Part shown: piece by piece, positions 50,601 through 61,900 of the stretch
Position numbering within the stretch: position 1 is the first letter of the stretch
Layout: the number at the start of each line of letters is the position of its first letter
Source: Ascidia mentula
Taxonomy: Eukaryota > Chordata > Ascidiacea > Phlebobranchia > Ascidiidae
Assembly: GCA_947561715.1 (NCBI GenBank)
Contig: OX387197.1
Span: forward strand, 997,001-1,061,000
Length of the DNA stretch: 64,000 nucleotides
Reading direction: 5' to 3'
The notes under the pieces: generated by a model
Told to the model about the DNA's origin: nothing
The model's input: the letters and a program-made list of their open reading frames with translations, nothing else
Database searches by the model: none
Program-made: the position numbers and the translations under genes

Positions 50601-53600
50601 GTAGAATGGCTTGGTAATAGCCGTTGCAAAACCAAACACAAAACCAAATTCATGCAGTAAGAAAGCTTTTTTTTCTTATCAACAACTTATAATATTTTCC
50701 TAACCAAATGGAATGCACTGAAATGTATTTCTATGGATATAAGCAGTCTACTTCATAAAGCAATGCCAATCTTGTCATTCAAGAAATGAATAAATCTGTT
50801 ATCGTTTACAGAAAATTCAAATTTTTGTAAAATCTTCCATTCTTCAGTTAGTTAATTCCCATCCCAACCCACTCACCATTACAAACAACAGAGCCATGGT
50901 TCGATCTCCCATGCAACATATTCCTCATCCTCTCCCACTTTCTGTTGGTGATGTCAAGTTTTTCACAACTTGATCCATTGTCCCTCCCACCAGTTACATA
51001 AATAAAACCTGTAGACAGATGGAACATTGTAATAAATACATCACACATACTTTAGTGAGCAGTATCGTTACTGTAGCAAAATAATGGAAATGTGTTTGGA
51101 TATGATGGTGGTGATCTTACATTATTAACTGCGAGATATTCGCTACATAAGTCGGGGATCCAGGCATCTCGGCGCGAAAAACGACAAAATGCAGAAAATG
51201 AATGCAGAACATCAACTTATTTTTGCCATCTGAAACCTAGCCCTATCTGTGTCGAAATAATAGACGACTGTGAAGTTATACTACGACAGAAACGGGGACT
51301 AGGACTGTAAATCACATGAACTTTTACAGGGAACCAAACGAAACAGAACACGTTTCTATGGACACGTTTTTTTATTTTCATTGAGCCGACGAAAAAGACT
51401 ATTTACATTAGAAAGATTGAAACACCAAATTTTAAAAATTATGATTTTTAAAATAGACTGCTCTTCTGGCGTAAAATTAACGGATTGTATTGTTTTGACG
51501 TTTCTTCTGCCATTCAGCGAGACTTGAAAATAACGTCAGTCAGTCAGTAACAGGTGTGACCCATAAAAATAGGCCCTTTGTTTTGCGCCATATAAGATAA
51601 GGTTTCATCAATCAGTTCTGCTTGGGTCAAACTAAATACAGTGATGCAATAATGGAACCTTTGTTAAATCATTGTGTGACATCATAATTCAAGTAATGAT
51701 AGTAAGAAAAACAAAGAAAGCCTTTTGAATATTGAAATCCCGTGTATTTAAAAATTGACAAAACTGCATCATTATGCTTAAATTTTTTCAATCTGGTGAT
51801 CCAAGATATTCGAGGAATGCTGTGCCATACCAGGTTTGTTGGCAATACCAATTCTGTGTGGTTGTGACGAAACTTCAAAGTTTTCAGGTCTATTCGCGTT
51901 TTGTTGGTAAAATATTTATGTTAGTTTGTGGCCAACTCTGCTTAACTTATTTGTGCCACTGCATGTTACCAAGCCTTCTTTACAATACCCACAAAAAACT
52001 GCTGTTTTTAAACTTGCAACAAAACTGAGTTTTTCAAACTTTTTCACATAATCAGTTTAAAAATTAGCATTCAAGACAGCAAATATTTGTCAACATTTGA
52101 CTGTGAACCAAAATGAATGTAAATATCCCTTTTTACCTTTGACAAATGCTGATCCACAATGCACTCGTTCTTCCAACATATCAGGCATTTCACTCCAAGT
52201 ATTTTCATCTAAATCCAAAACTTGACATTTCTTTTCACCACCATCACCTCCCATGACATAAACCTTTCTCCCACATCTTGTTGATGTCAATCTAGATCGA
52301 CCAGGGTTGAGTTTCTGTTCATATTACTACAAGTTTAATTCCACCTTTCTACTTTTTTCTGAATTCAGCTTAATATCGAGGTTTGCAAGTAATTTTTTGG
52401 GCACATTTTAAACATATTTTCCTTAAAACCGAAACAATATTCTATCGCAAAAAACTTTAGGATTAAGTCCTTGTAAAATTGGATAGAACTGATCAGAAAA
52501 CTTTGATAAGTTCTAATTTTATTTTCTTTAGTAATATCCTGCAATTAAAAGCAGACTATAATAGTCACAGTTTACCTGTTTGTGTTTTAATTGTTTTGTG
52601 ATGACATCATAACTGATACAATCTTCTTTTGAATACCGACCCCCGATTACAAGAAGTTCTGAAATTACCATTGTAATACATAAATAAAGTAAATCTTTTA
52701 TCCGTATCACTTACCACTGGAAGGTATTCGATGCCTGACATATTTTTTGTATCCACCAACGAGCATGTTTAAACACACCACATTTTCCCTCACAAGATTC
52801 TGAAACAACATAGAAGCAAAAAAACATTTTTTATTTTTTCCAAAGCTAACGATGCGTATATTTTAAAGCATTAATCAACATAACATATCGCCATAAACTC
52901 ACATCCATTGAAACTTGTTCAAGAAATGCAGATGTCATCGATGAGAGATCAAGTTGGGAGAAAAGATTCACAAACAATTCTTCACGTTGATGAGGATTAT
53001 AATTAACCCACTTCACAATTCCACTGAAAACAAATTCCTCGCAATTCTACAAAAAAACATTATTGAATATCTATAACTAATAAACATAACACAATTTATT
53101 AGTTTACTTTATTTTACATTACATTTTTATTTATCGTATTTACCTGTTTATATACATTGACTGGTATCATTTATGCTGCTTTATTTTCAATGGCTTTAAG
53201 ATTAATTACTAAGCAAAAACTTTCACTGAAAGATTAAAGCAATCAAAAGGCAACAACACCTTTCCCCTCTGTTTGATGATTGCGGAAATATCACCAACAT
53301 CAAGTTGCATGAAATCATCATGTTGTACAACTGTTGCAATGTTATCAACAATCATTTGGTTTAGTTTCTTTTCCACATCAGCAAGATTGTATCGAGTAGC
53401 ATAAGCTCTTAGTTTCACGCAACTATCAGTTGTAACCATGTGAAGAATGTAGCGACCACAGAACGTCTTCAAATCTACAGATTTTATGTAAAGTAATCAT
53501 TTAAGTTATTTTTTCAAACATCAACATCCTACATAAAAACGTATGTGCAAAAAAATGCCATAATAATAATAGAAAGCTGCAGACAGGGCAGACAGGTATG

Positions 53601-55033
53601 TACACACTTATTATGGCTTTTTTTACATATATCATTTGCGTTTAACCCCGAGTTGGTAGCACTATCGGATTTAAGCAGTCGTTAGGCCATAGTGCGGTCC
53701 ATGGTGGTTTGTCTCTCTTGTTTTGGTACCCAATGGATCAACTTTGACCGAAAGGTACCACAAAGTAGGAATCTATGTGCTCCCTAGTATAGAAGCTAGG
53801 ACAGTGCCACATTTAACAGCTGCATTGATGAGACCTTACAGGGTCGAAACAGTGTGTACACCCTGTCTGCAGCTCTCAATTGTATGAAAACCTGGTAGTA
53901 ACAAAAATTGTCAACCTTTGACATAAAAACCTTGTAATTTGAGAAACAAACATACAAACGATAAAAGTAACATATGCTTTGCAACACCTACCATCCATTT
54001 GCATGTAATTAGCATCTTCCAACACTTCTAACACGTTTTCTTCTGTTAATTCAATATCACCAGTGTAAATATAATCCAATACACTTTCCAGTCTTTTAGG
54101 TGGAATTGTGTCAAGATTTATTTTCTCATCATATTTTTCTTTCATCTGTGCAAAAACTAGAATTTAAAATACCTTAAACCAAACACAAGAAACCCAGTAA
54201 ATACAGTGAAATGCTTCAGTATGTTGAAGTTGTGGATAATTATCAAAAAATATGTTTAAATTCAATGAATGTGTGATTAAAGGTTATGATGAAATGTGTA
54301 CAGAAACTTAAAAACAATTTCCAAAATAAAAAAATATATCAGAATAAGCCACAATGACCAATAAACAGTGCACACTGTCTGATACCCAAGCATGCAACAC
54401 TACAGGATACCCAACGATTTTGTTTGGTACCTGGTTATGTGAACAAAATGGATCGACGTTCACAAAAATAGTACCATGAAGTGCTTGTTTAGTTAATAAT
54501 GTAGATCGGTCCCAGTAACCAGATGCACCGATGAAACCTTATAGGTCGAAACCTTCTGTGCACTACTGTCTGCAGCCCATTTAAACAAATACACATTTAC
54601 CTCAGTGGTTAACATTCCCTTAAAATATCGAGACATGGAAGCAACCATTCCATCATTTATTGGGAAGTTTTCTCCTTGGGAATAAAGTGTTTTGTTGCAA
54701 AATTGCTTTGAACTTTTTCTGTCACTGAAAGGAAGGAAATAGTTAAATTCTGGTGTTTACAGAAACAGAATCTATGTGTTGCACCATCCCACTTTCTGCT
54801 TGTTGTAGTGGCAATAAACTGACTGAATGCAGTTTAACTTGTAAAGAACTCACATATAGAGATATTATATGTATCCAACATAACACAATTCATTTATTTT
54901 TTCTACATACAGTAATTGCACATTTTTAGCGCTGGTCTCAACACAAAAAAGTTCTTGACAGATAAACTTACAGGTTAAGAAAATCCATTATCTTTTGGTT
55001 ATGCAAGTTTATTTCTTCTTCTGTTCGCCGCAT
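47681..55033 (-). CDS. Kelch gene E: BTB-BACK-Kelch protein, 12 exons, 527 aa
   Basis: Exons: 54972-55033, 54601-54724, 53992-54145, 53260-53474, 52903-53046, 52715-52799, 52576-52658, 52137-52314, 50877-51008, 48619-48774, 48103-48244, 47681-47789. Phases fit and the frame is open to TGA at 47681-47683. Domains: BTB in exons 1-3 with RLESVLDYIYTGDIEL, BACK in exons 4-6, six Kelch blades in exons 7-12 (VIGGRYSKEDC, VMGGDGG, VTGGRDNG, CIGGWGGKR, a GGTNGKR blade two codons shorter than in D, and VEVYDPTCDVW). It is closest to genes D and F in exon 6 length, exon 7 sequence and the AVAL C-terminus. Intron 9 holds a private 894-bp insertion, and introns 2 and 3 each carry a hammerhead-like repeat. 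A CUL3-adaptor role is inferred, with the array's BTB core changes as a caution. Confidence 0.9.
49250..49632. repeat. Intron-9 repeat shared by genes D, E and F (copy E, left part)
   Basis: This is the same block as 40207-40722 and 60329-60770, here split by an insertion at 49633-50526. The right part resumes at 50527 with cctaaaggaggcatgttgag. Confidence 0.65.
49633..50526. mobile_element. 894-bp insertion in gene E intron 9, family unknown
   Basis: Genes D and F read continuously (cacctaagggaggcatgttg), while gene E is interrupted. It has cctgaaggacgcat at 49619-49632 and cctaaaggaggcat at 50527-50540, a degenerate 14-bp target duplication. The insert contains a stretch related to 27585-27900 and a pair of 57-bp inverted arms at 50163-50219 and 50400-50456. 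No transposase or reverse transcriptase frame is seen. Confidence 0.7.
50163..50456. repeat. Imperfect inverted repeat, 57-bp arms
   Basis: The left arm (50163-50219) contains gatcttccaggaggc and the right arm (50400-50456) contains gcctcctggaagatc. The arms also share the tatacccccctgt / acaggggggtata block. The spacer is about 180 bp without an open frame. It may be a small inverted-ended element within the larger insertion, or a structural part of it. Confidence 0.75.
53573..53876. mobile_element. Repeat with inverted ends and a hammerhead-like 3' end, gene E intron 3
   Basis: The left end reads gctgcagacaggg and the right end ccctgtctgcagc, its exact complement. The right 57 bp form a hammerhead-like fold (53818-53874). 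The middle part, from ggtaccc onward, is related to the repeats in intron 2 of genes D and E. Gene D has no counterpart at the matching place in intron 3, so it may be a later insertion. Confidence 0.6.
53818..53874 (+). ncRNA. Hammerhead-ribozyme motif, best of three copies
   Basis: Stem I is AGCTGCA at 53818-53824 pairing with TGCAGCT at 53868-53874 (7 of 7). Between them are TTGATGA, stem II GACC-ttacag-GGTC, GAAA, stem III CAG..GTG/CAC..CTG, and TC just before the stem I return (cleavage triplet GTC). All strands are in type I hammerhead order. The only core departure is T for C at the first base of CTGATGA, which is expected to impair cleavage. The two other copies carry C at that base. 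Confidence 0.6.
54345..54580 (+). mobile_element. Hammerhead-bearing repeat in gene E intron 2, shared with gene D
   Basis: It is nearly the same as gene D 43857-44092 at the same intron position, so it was present before D and E split. The last part (54520-54578) has CCGATGA, AACC-ttata-GGTC, GAAAC, GTGCAC and GTC-TGCAGC in hammerhead order. One core base departs from CTGANGA. No coding frame. Length and lack of frames suggest a small non-autonomous retroelement. Confidence 0.55.
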
Positions 55034-56480
55034 GGTGGTTAAGAATTATTAAATCAACTCAAGATAGCTTTATCCTGCTGTTTTATCAAACTGTGACATC
55101 AATTAAGGAAAGAGCATCAAAATAAAGAAAGATAATTTGGGCATTCAAAACAAAACTTTACAGAAAGGTTTTGTAACTTTTTATCATATGGTTGCTCTAC
55201 CAAAGTAATGCTTAACGTTAATATAATGTAAAAGAATTAATAAATTTATGTTGATGAAGGTCGCTTTAATGATTAAACAAACATAAACAGTAACAATTAC
55301 CTATTATGAAATATGATTTCTATGATTACGGGAAATTCCCTGACAAAAACAAAAGTATTGCCATAGAAATCCTAATAGCCGGTCTCTTCATTTAAAGAAA
55401 TTATGGAGTGGTTGTTTATAAACCACCCCCACATTTTTTGAATATCTCACCTTGAATAAAGAAATGATGTGCTTTTTTTGAAACATTTATGAAGAACAAC
55501 AATGCGTGTTTTTGTGTTCTTTATTCATGCAAATATTTATTCAGATTCCACGTCCAACGTATAAACTGTGATGAGGAATGGAATTTCTCTGCTTGACAGT
55601 GTCAGTGACGTCATAATTCGTTATTTTGATTGCGCCTGATTTGATATGTTTTTTTCGGTGCTTGTGCGTTTATTGTACAAAATACTAGTGATATTTTGAT
55701 TTATTGCCACAGGAAAGTAAGTGACTGACAGATGGTTGAAACCGTTGGTATCAATTTCATGTGAAACATATTAAGGCCAAGCTATATCAGCAGCATTGAC
55801 ATGCGGTACACGTAACATTAGCAGACCGTGACGATTACATTTCAAAATGTGTTTCTCACATGAAGCGATTAAAACGTTGTTTATCCTTACATTTGCTTTT
55901 TTCTAAATGCATCATTGTTTTATGTAATAATTATTATGACCCAACAATATGTGTTATCAACAGGTGGCGTGCTTAAAAACCTGAAGTTTTGAATACTGGG
56001 GGAAGATGGTCTAAAACATTTGAATAAATCCACGGGTTCCAATAAAGCCCACCGGCAAGATTTTTCTCAACCATCGGAAAGATGTGCCGACTTACTTTTA
56101 AAACCTGTTTCAATAAAATACCTTCGTGAAATTTATGGGTGCAGGATTGCCAAATTATTGTAAGTGATGAATAAAGAATGAACATCTCGGTAATAAAGAA
56201 ATCACACAGAAGCGTTCATCAACTTGTCTTTACGTTGGTTCAAAATGTTTTTTGTTTTCTCAGCGGTTTTTGGTAGGAAATGCTTAACATCAACGTGACG
56301 TCATCAACTACCAGAAGTCCACGGGAACAACGATTTCACAGCATGTAGAGAACACGTGGCATGCGAATGTTCGAGAAACGACAATTCTGAAAACGACAGA
56401 TTCAAACGTATGTTGAACGAATCGGTGTCATCGTATTAACCAACGTACGCAACATCACATAAATAGGTAAGTATTTGGAC
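55034..56480. other. 5' flank of gene E and a block of LTR-associated repeat
   Basis: 55034-56210 resembles the flank of gene D (44562-45200), with an extra stretch near 55380-55990. It should hold the gene E promoter. 56220-56480 is another copy of the repeat block seen at 36440-36650, 47050-47200 and 57830-58010. No host gene is recognised. Confidence 0.5.
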
Positions 56481-56488
56481 TCACGAAT

Positions 56489-57670
56489 TGTTGTGTTTAC
56501 TGCCTATGTTCAACGTAGAGTTTAATTGAAACATAATGAGTATTATTACGTGCAATGTGGTGAACATCAAGATATAAAGTGACACGAAGTAACCTGGAGT
56601 GTGGCGTCAATTTGGGCCTCGTGTGGTTTTGGATTTTGTCGAGCAAGCAATAAACGTCTCATGGTTACCTGTTTTCCAGAAACTATAGTTATTTTGGGAA
56701 AGTAAACTGTGACAATTGGGGGCTCGTCCGGGATATATTAGCTTTTTCAAGGTACTGGAATATATTGGAAGTGAAGCAGTAAAGAGATGGAGAAAATTGC
56801 CGAAATTGCCAAGCAAATGGGACTGTACGGTGCCGAGCTGGCTAAATTCGTGAATGAACAGCAGGCATTCGAAAGGGAAGAACTTTGGTTAAGAAATACT
56901 GAACTTAATTTAAAGGAAGCAGAAGCTGAAGAAAAACGTAGGGCAATTGAAGCTGAGGTCGAGGCTCAGGCAAGGGTCCATGAACAGGAAACGGCTGGAG
57001 CTTGAGCTAGCACACGTGGGTGCAAGTCGACTAGATAATGCAGCGCCTAGCAACAAAGCAAAGACGTCTTAACTTCCAGCATTTGTGGAGGGTAACGAGG
57101 AAGTGGATAGCTACCTTCTGCGTTTCGATCTATTTGCTGCAAACTGTAGGTGGGACAAGACCGAGTGGCTTCAGCTTTGAGCGCGGTTTTAGCGGGGGGT
57201 GCTTTGGATGTACATTCTCGTCTCTCCCTAAACAGATGCTGTGGACTATGACATGCTGAAGCAGACCCTGCACAACCGTCACAATCTGACAGAGGACGGG
57301 AACCGCAATAAGTTTCGGACTAAACCTGAAAAAGGTGGGAGCCTTCGCAATTTGCTGTTGGGTTAATAAACAGTGCATCAGTCTCGTGGAGAAGTTCAAC
57401 GGTACTTTAGAAAGAAGATGTTGAAACGACTGTGTTGGGATCAACCCAAACAGTGGAACAGGAATATTAACGCGTTGCTTTTTGTATACCGTGAGGTTCC
57501 GCAAGCGTCAACTGGATTTTCGACCTTCGAGTTGATTTACGGGAGATCGGTTCGCGGCCCCCGTTGACAATATTAAAAGAAACGTGGACGAACACCGGAA
57601 GTGACGCAGAAGTTGCATCCAGCTATCAATATGTCATCGACCTGCGGCAAAAATTACAGACCACACTTGC
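56489..57670 (+). mobile_element. Ty3/gypsy-like LTR retrotransposon fossil with tRNA-Pro primer site
   Basis: A likely LTR 3' part ends at about 56714 and contains AATAAA at 56649. A primer binding site follows at 56717-56734. Next come gag-like coiled-coil sequence (from 56787) and a gag block with WDK.EW. A part related to the integrase C-terminus ends with a LIYGRS..GP motif near 57560. The reverse transcriptase region is missing, as in the fossil at 45300-45915. It is broken in many places, and no second LTR is recognised downstream. The LTR left edge is approximate. Confidence 0.7.
56717..56734 (+). promoter_or_regulatory. Primer binding site complementary to tRNA-Pro
   Basis: TGGGGGCTCGTCCGGGAT is an exact 18-base complement to the 3' end of vertebrate-type tRNA-Pro, the primer also used by gammaretroviruses and some gypsy elements. 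It lies three bases after the inferred LTR end, with gag-like sequence beginning about 50 bp further on. This fixes the orientation of the fossil. Confidence 0.85.
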
Positions 57671-57699
57671 ATGACATTCGGAAAAATTCATAAACCTTC

Positions 57700-58860
57700 G
57701 AAAAATTGCAGACCACACTCTTTATTACCAGTCTTGGTAATAATAAAAAATCATCCAGAAGCTTTCGTCAACTTGTCTTTACGTTGGTTCAAAATATTCT
57801 TCGTTTTCTCAGCGATTTTTCAAACGAAATGATTAACATTAATATGACGTCATCCACTACCAGAAGTTCACGGGAACAACGATTTTACAGCATGTAGACC
57901 ACGTGGCATGCGAATGTTCGAGAAACGACAATTCTGGTCAAAGAAAACGACAGATTCAAACGTATGATGAACGAATCGGTGACATCGTATCAACCAACGT
58001 AAGCAACATCAAACAACGAATCTTTTCACATAAATACCCGAGAATTTTGACTTAATATGAAAAACAGACTTTGTGCCGTCGGTGTATCTGCACGTGATTA
58101 GTACACAGGCAACTGTAACCCCCTGAACACCGAAAAGGCAATTATAATGGGGGCGTTGGCAGCTAATTTCGTGACGCAACCGATTCACTGTGAACCCCAC
58201 GGGTCTTCTTCTTGGTCGAGAGTTTGGCCAATGCCGCCAACCTACGCACAGGGATATAGCGTCACTCAGTGATAAAATGTTGTGCTCAAAGTCGGAAGAG
58301 GTCAAAGTTCACAGTTCCACAACTTTTCACGACCGGCCATGCTCGTGGTTTCGTTCATACATCAGCATCATCCAAAGCCAGAATTAACCGAAAACAATAA
58401 GTTTGCAAAGCGACTGATGGTCACATGACACAACTATATTTCTTGTTTTTGTATCAAGTGTTGATTGCATGGATATGCAGGTTATGTCGCCTATCATACA
58501 CGCTGCAGTATAAGCAAGTTGCTCAACGACGTGAATTTAAATCTCATTGTGACAAAAAATTCTCAAATAACAACAGATAAAATCAGAATAATCCCCGAAA
58601 CCGAATCTCGAAACCTTGCTATGACAACTGATTTTACTGCAATTACGCAACTTCGTGGATTGTTGTTATTAGTACACAAAATACATTATTACTTTTTGGT
58701 TACACATATTTGAACTACGCTCAAATCAAAACACAACAAAGTAATAAAATGAAAAAATGTCAACAAAGCTATTCTAAGGAAAATAAATTTAAACTTAAGG
58801 AAATCCAAGAATATGAGTAGGAAAGAATATGTAAACAATGCAACTGAATGTTACAACTAC
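57700..58860. repeat. Intergenic part of tandem unit F (third copy)
   Basis: It matches 36400-37600 and 46700-47600. Like the D copy, it keeps the stretch (58330-58740) that the E copy lacks. It precedes gene F exon 12 at 58931. Short frames in it are repeat-derived. Confidence 0.65.
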
Positions 58861-58930
58861 AGTGGCGTTATGGAGTCACAAACTGTGTTGAAAATGTGGT
58901 ATTTTGTGATCCCACTGAACTTCATGGAAG

Positions 58931-61900
58931 TTACAAAGCAACAGCGGCACCGTAGGAAAAATTCTTCTGAAGATCAAAACACTTCGTCCAAACATCACAA
59001 GTTGGGTCGTAAACTTCAACCGATGTCAATGCTCCTTCACTGTCACAACATAAACATTTCTGATATTTATAAACATAATGTTTACAAACTCAATGCAAAA
59101 GTAAATTTACTACAAACAATTTTTCACAACAATAATACATCTATAATGGACACATAACCTGTAAAACTATGTAAACAGTTTGAGTCTCATAAAAATCGTC
59201 GCTCTAAACTAAATATCAAGTCCAGTCATGAGGTAACCGAATTTCAATCCACTGATCTTTTCAACCAACATTTCTACAATGGGAACTTACAACTGCGACT
59301 GCTGGATCGATAAAATTTAAAAAATTATCAAAATTCAGATAAATTGTTGCTTACCCCCCTATAGCAAATATCTTGTTAAGTAAAACACAAGCAGAGTGAC
59401 CGCGACGAGCAGTTTGGAGTGATACAACATATTCCCATTTGTCATCTCCAGGTTTGTATCGTTCAACTGTTGATATGGGTTTGCCATTGTTGTCTAATCC
59501 TCCTTTGGAAACAAAGAAAGGATATTTAACTGTTTTTTTCAATGCTATGTTTACCAATGGCGCCACCTGGTGAACAACAAACTATGAGATAAATCGAGGG
59601 AAATCCAACCACAAAAATAATATGAGACACAGAAATGACCAAATATAAAAACAAATAACAAATACATCTTCTCAGTTAGGTTTCATTTTATAATAAGTAT
59701 AGTATTTCAAACCATGCTTTGGAACTTGTTTTTCTACAAATTTTTCATGTACTGACAACAAAACCATGTGATACAAAGTTTAACCAGACTTAACAAAGTT
59801 TTGAAATAAAATCCTCATTAAGTCAAATTGCAATTTTTCAGAAATAAACATAAATTAGAAAAGGCATATCAACCCATAAAACATTTAGTTGCAATATTAA
59901 TCTTTATAATCACATTAACAGAAATAATTTACACCTGACGAAGCGAGGGAAATCGCGAAAGCTTGTGTACTGTTTACATTACAAAAGTCAGTCTTTTGCA
60001 AAAGAGTGCCAATCAGAGAAAGAAATTAACAGAACAGTAAAGTTATTACCTATGACATAGATGTATCCATCCAAAACAACACAAGCTACATCACATCTTG
60101 CTTCATTGAGAGAAGGGATTTCTTTCCATTCATCAACCTCAGCATCATAACATTCACATGAATCTAAACGTTTGTTCCCATGACCTCCAATGCAGTAAAG
60201 CAAATCTTGAAGAAAAAATACATTGTTAAATCTTTTGAGAACTGTGGATTGAACTTTTGTCCGCAATCTTGGTAGAATGCAAGTGTCGTGCTTTAATAAC
60301 GTTGCAGGGGTCGTAAGTTGCGCCGTGGCCTTCCTCTCGCTGGAGGTACCGCAACCAGAACTGATTGTTTAACATGGGCCGGGTGGACGTTTTGTCTTAC
60401 ACTTGTAAAACCTTGTGTGTGCCATCGTATGGCCTTGTCAGTGGAGGTCGGTAAACATCGCGGCGACCAAATACATAAGGGCTGGGATTCATTGAGGACA
60501 GACGCCCAAAGGTTATTGTGGCGTGACATCGGTTGCGGCTTACAGGGTATCCCGTAAAGACGACAAAGACTTGGTGGTGGCGTCACTTAAATGGGCAAGA
60601 AAATCTCCAGGAACTGTTAAAGCGGTGCTGCAAGAACAAGTGCTCATAAAGAAAATAAGTCTGGTGGGCGCCTAGCAGAGCTAGCATACTTCCCATGAAA
60701 ACCGACGGTTTCACCTAAGGGAGGCATGTTGAGGAGACGGGCTGCGCGTTCTTGTCGGGAAAGGGCAAATAACTGCAGCAAGCGTTACAGAATGGCTTGG
60801 TACTTGCCGTTGCAAAACCAAATAACTTTATATTTGATTTTTAAAGTTGTTTGAAGGCTTACAAATTTATTTTATTAACAACTTCCAATTTTGTCCTTAA
60901 CAAATGGAATGTACTGCAATGTATTTCTACAGATATGAGCAGTCTATAATCCATCAACATAAAGCAAAGTCAAGTTTGTAATTGTTGTTCTTTTTGTGAA
61001 GCTTCCATTCTTTAGTTAGTTAAGTCCCAACTCACCCCACTCACCATTACAAACAACAGAACCATGGTTCTGTCGCGCATGCAACATATTCCTCATCCTC
61101 TCCCACTTTTTGTTGGTGATGTCAAGTTTTTCACAGCTTGATCCATTGAACTTCCCACCAGTTACATAAATAAAATCTGTAGACAGATGGAACATTGTTA
61201 TTTAACTGCTTTGTCGCAACCCTCGTGTCTTGTGGATTAAAATTGTACAAAGTTGTTGTTCATGAAAAAGTAAACCCATTTATCGCAAAGATGATACAGT
61301 AGAACTCGGTTAATCCTGTATAACACCAGCGTTGATTGCGCGAAAAGCATTGTCCGAATTGACTATTTTGTCATAATAATGATGGTTAGTCAATCTATGT
61401 TGCATTGCAAATATAAGTAGATATTATGAATGAAAATGTGACAGAAACCTGACTTCTTCTCCACCAAAATACAGAATAGGCTACAGCTTCATACATACGA
61501 ATTCGGTAAATTACTGGATATACCGAAACAAAATTATTTTCTTTTAATTATAAATTTATTGTGACATCATTTTTACCTGGTTTGTCTTTACCATGGTACA
61601 CAAATACTTTTGGTGTTACCCAAAAAATATGTCTAATATTTCGCGGCCCTAAAAGATAAGGTTTAACCAATCAGTTCTGCTTGCAGCACAATAAGCATAG
61701 TGATGTAATCATGAAACCTTTCTGAAATCATTGTCAGACAACATAACTTAAATAACGATAGTAAGAAAAACAAAGATTGCCAATTGACGATTGGAATCCT
61801 GCGTATGGAAAACTTGACAAAAGTGCATGATTATACTTAAATTTTGGGCAATCTGGTGAGCCAAGTTATTTGCGGACAGCTGTGTTATATCAGGTTTGTT

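Noticed and set aside
59936-59990. A further hammerhead-like motif (CTGACGA ... TCGCGAAAG)
   Set aside because: Stem II can form only with an unpaired base next to the core, and neither a stem III nor a stem I return strand was found. The match is not good enough to call.
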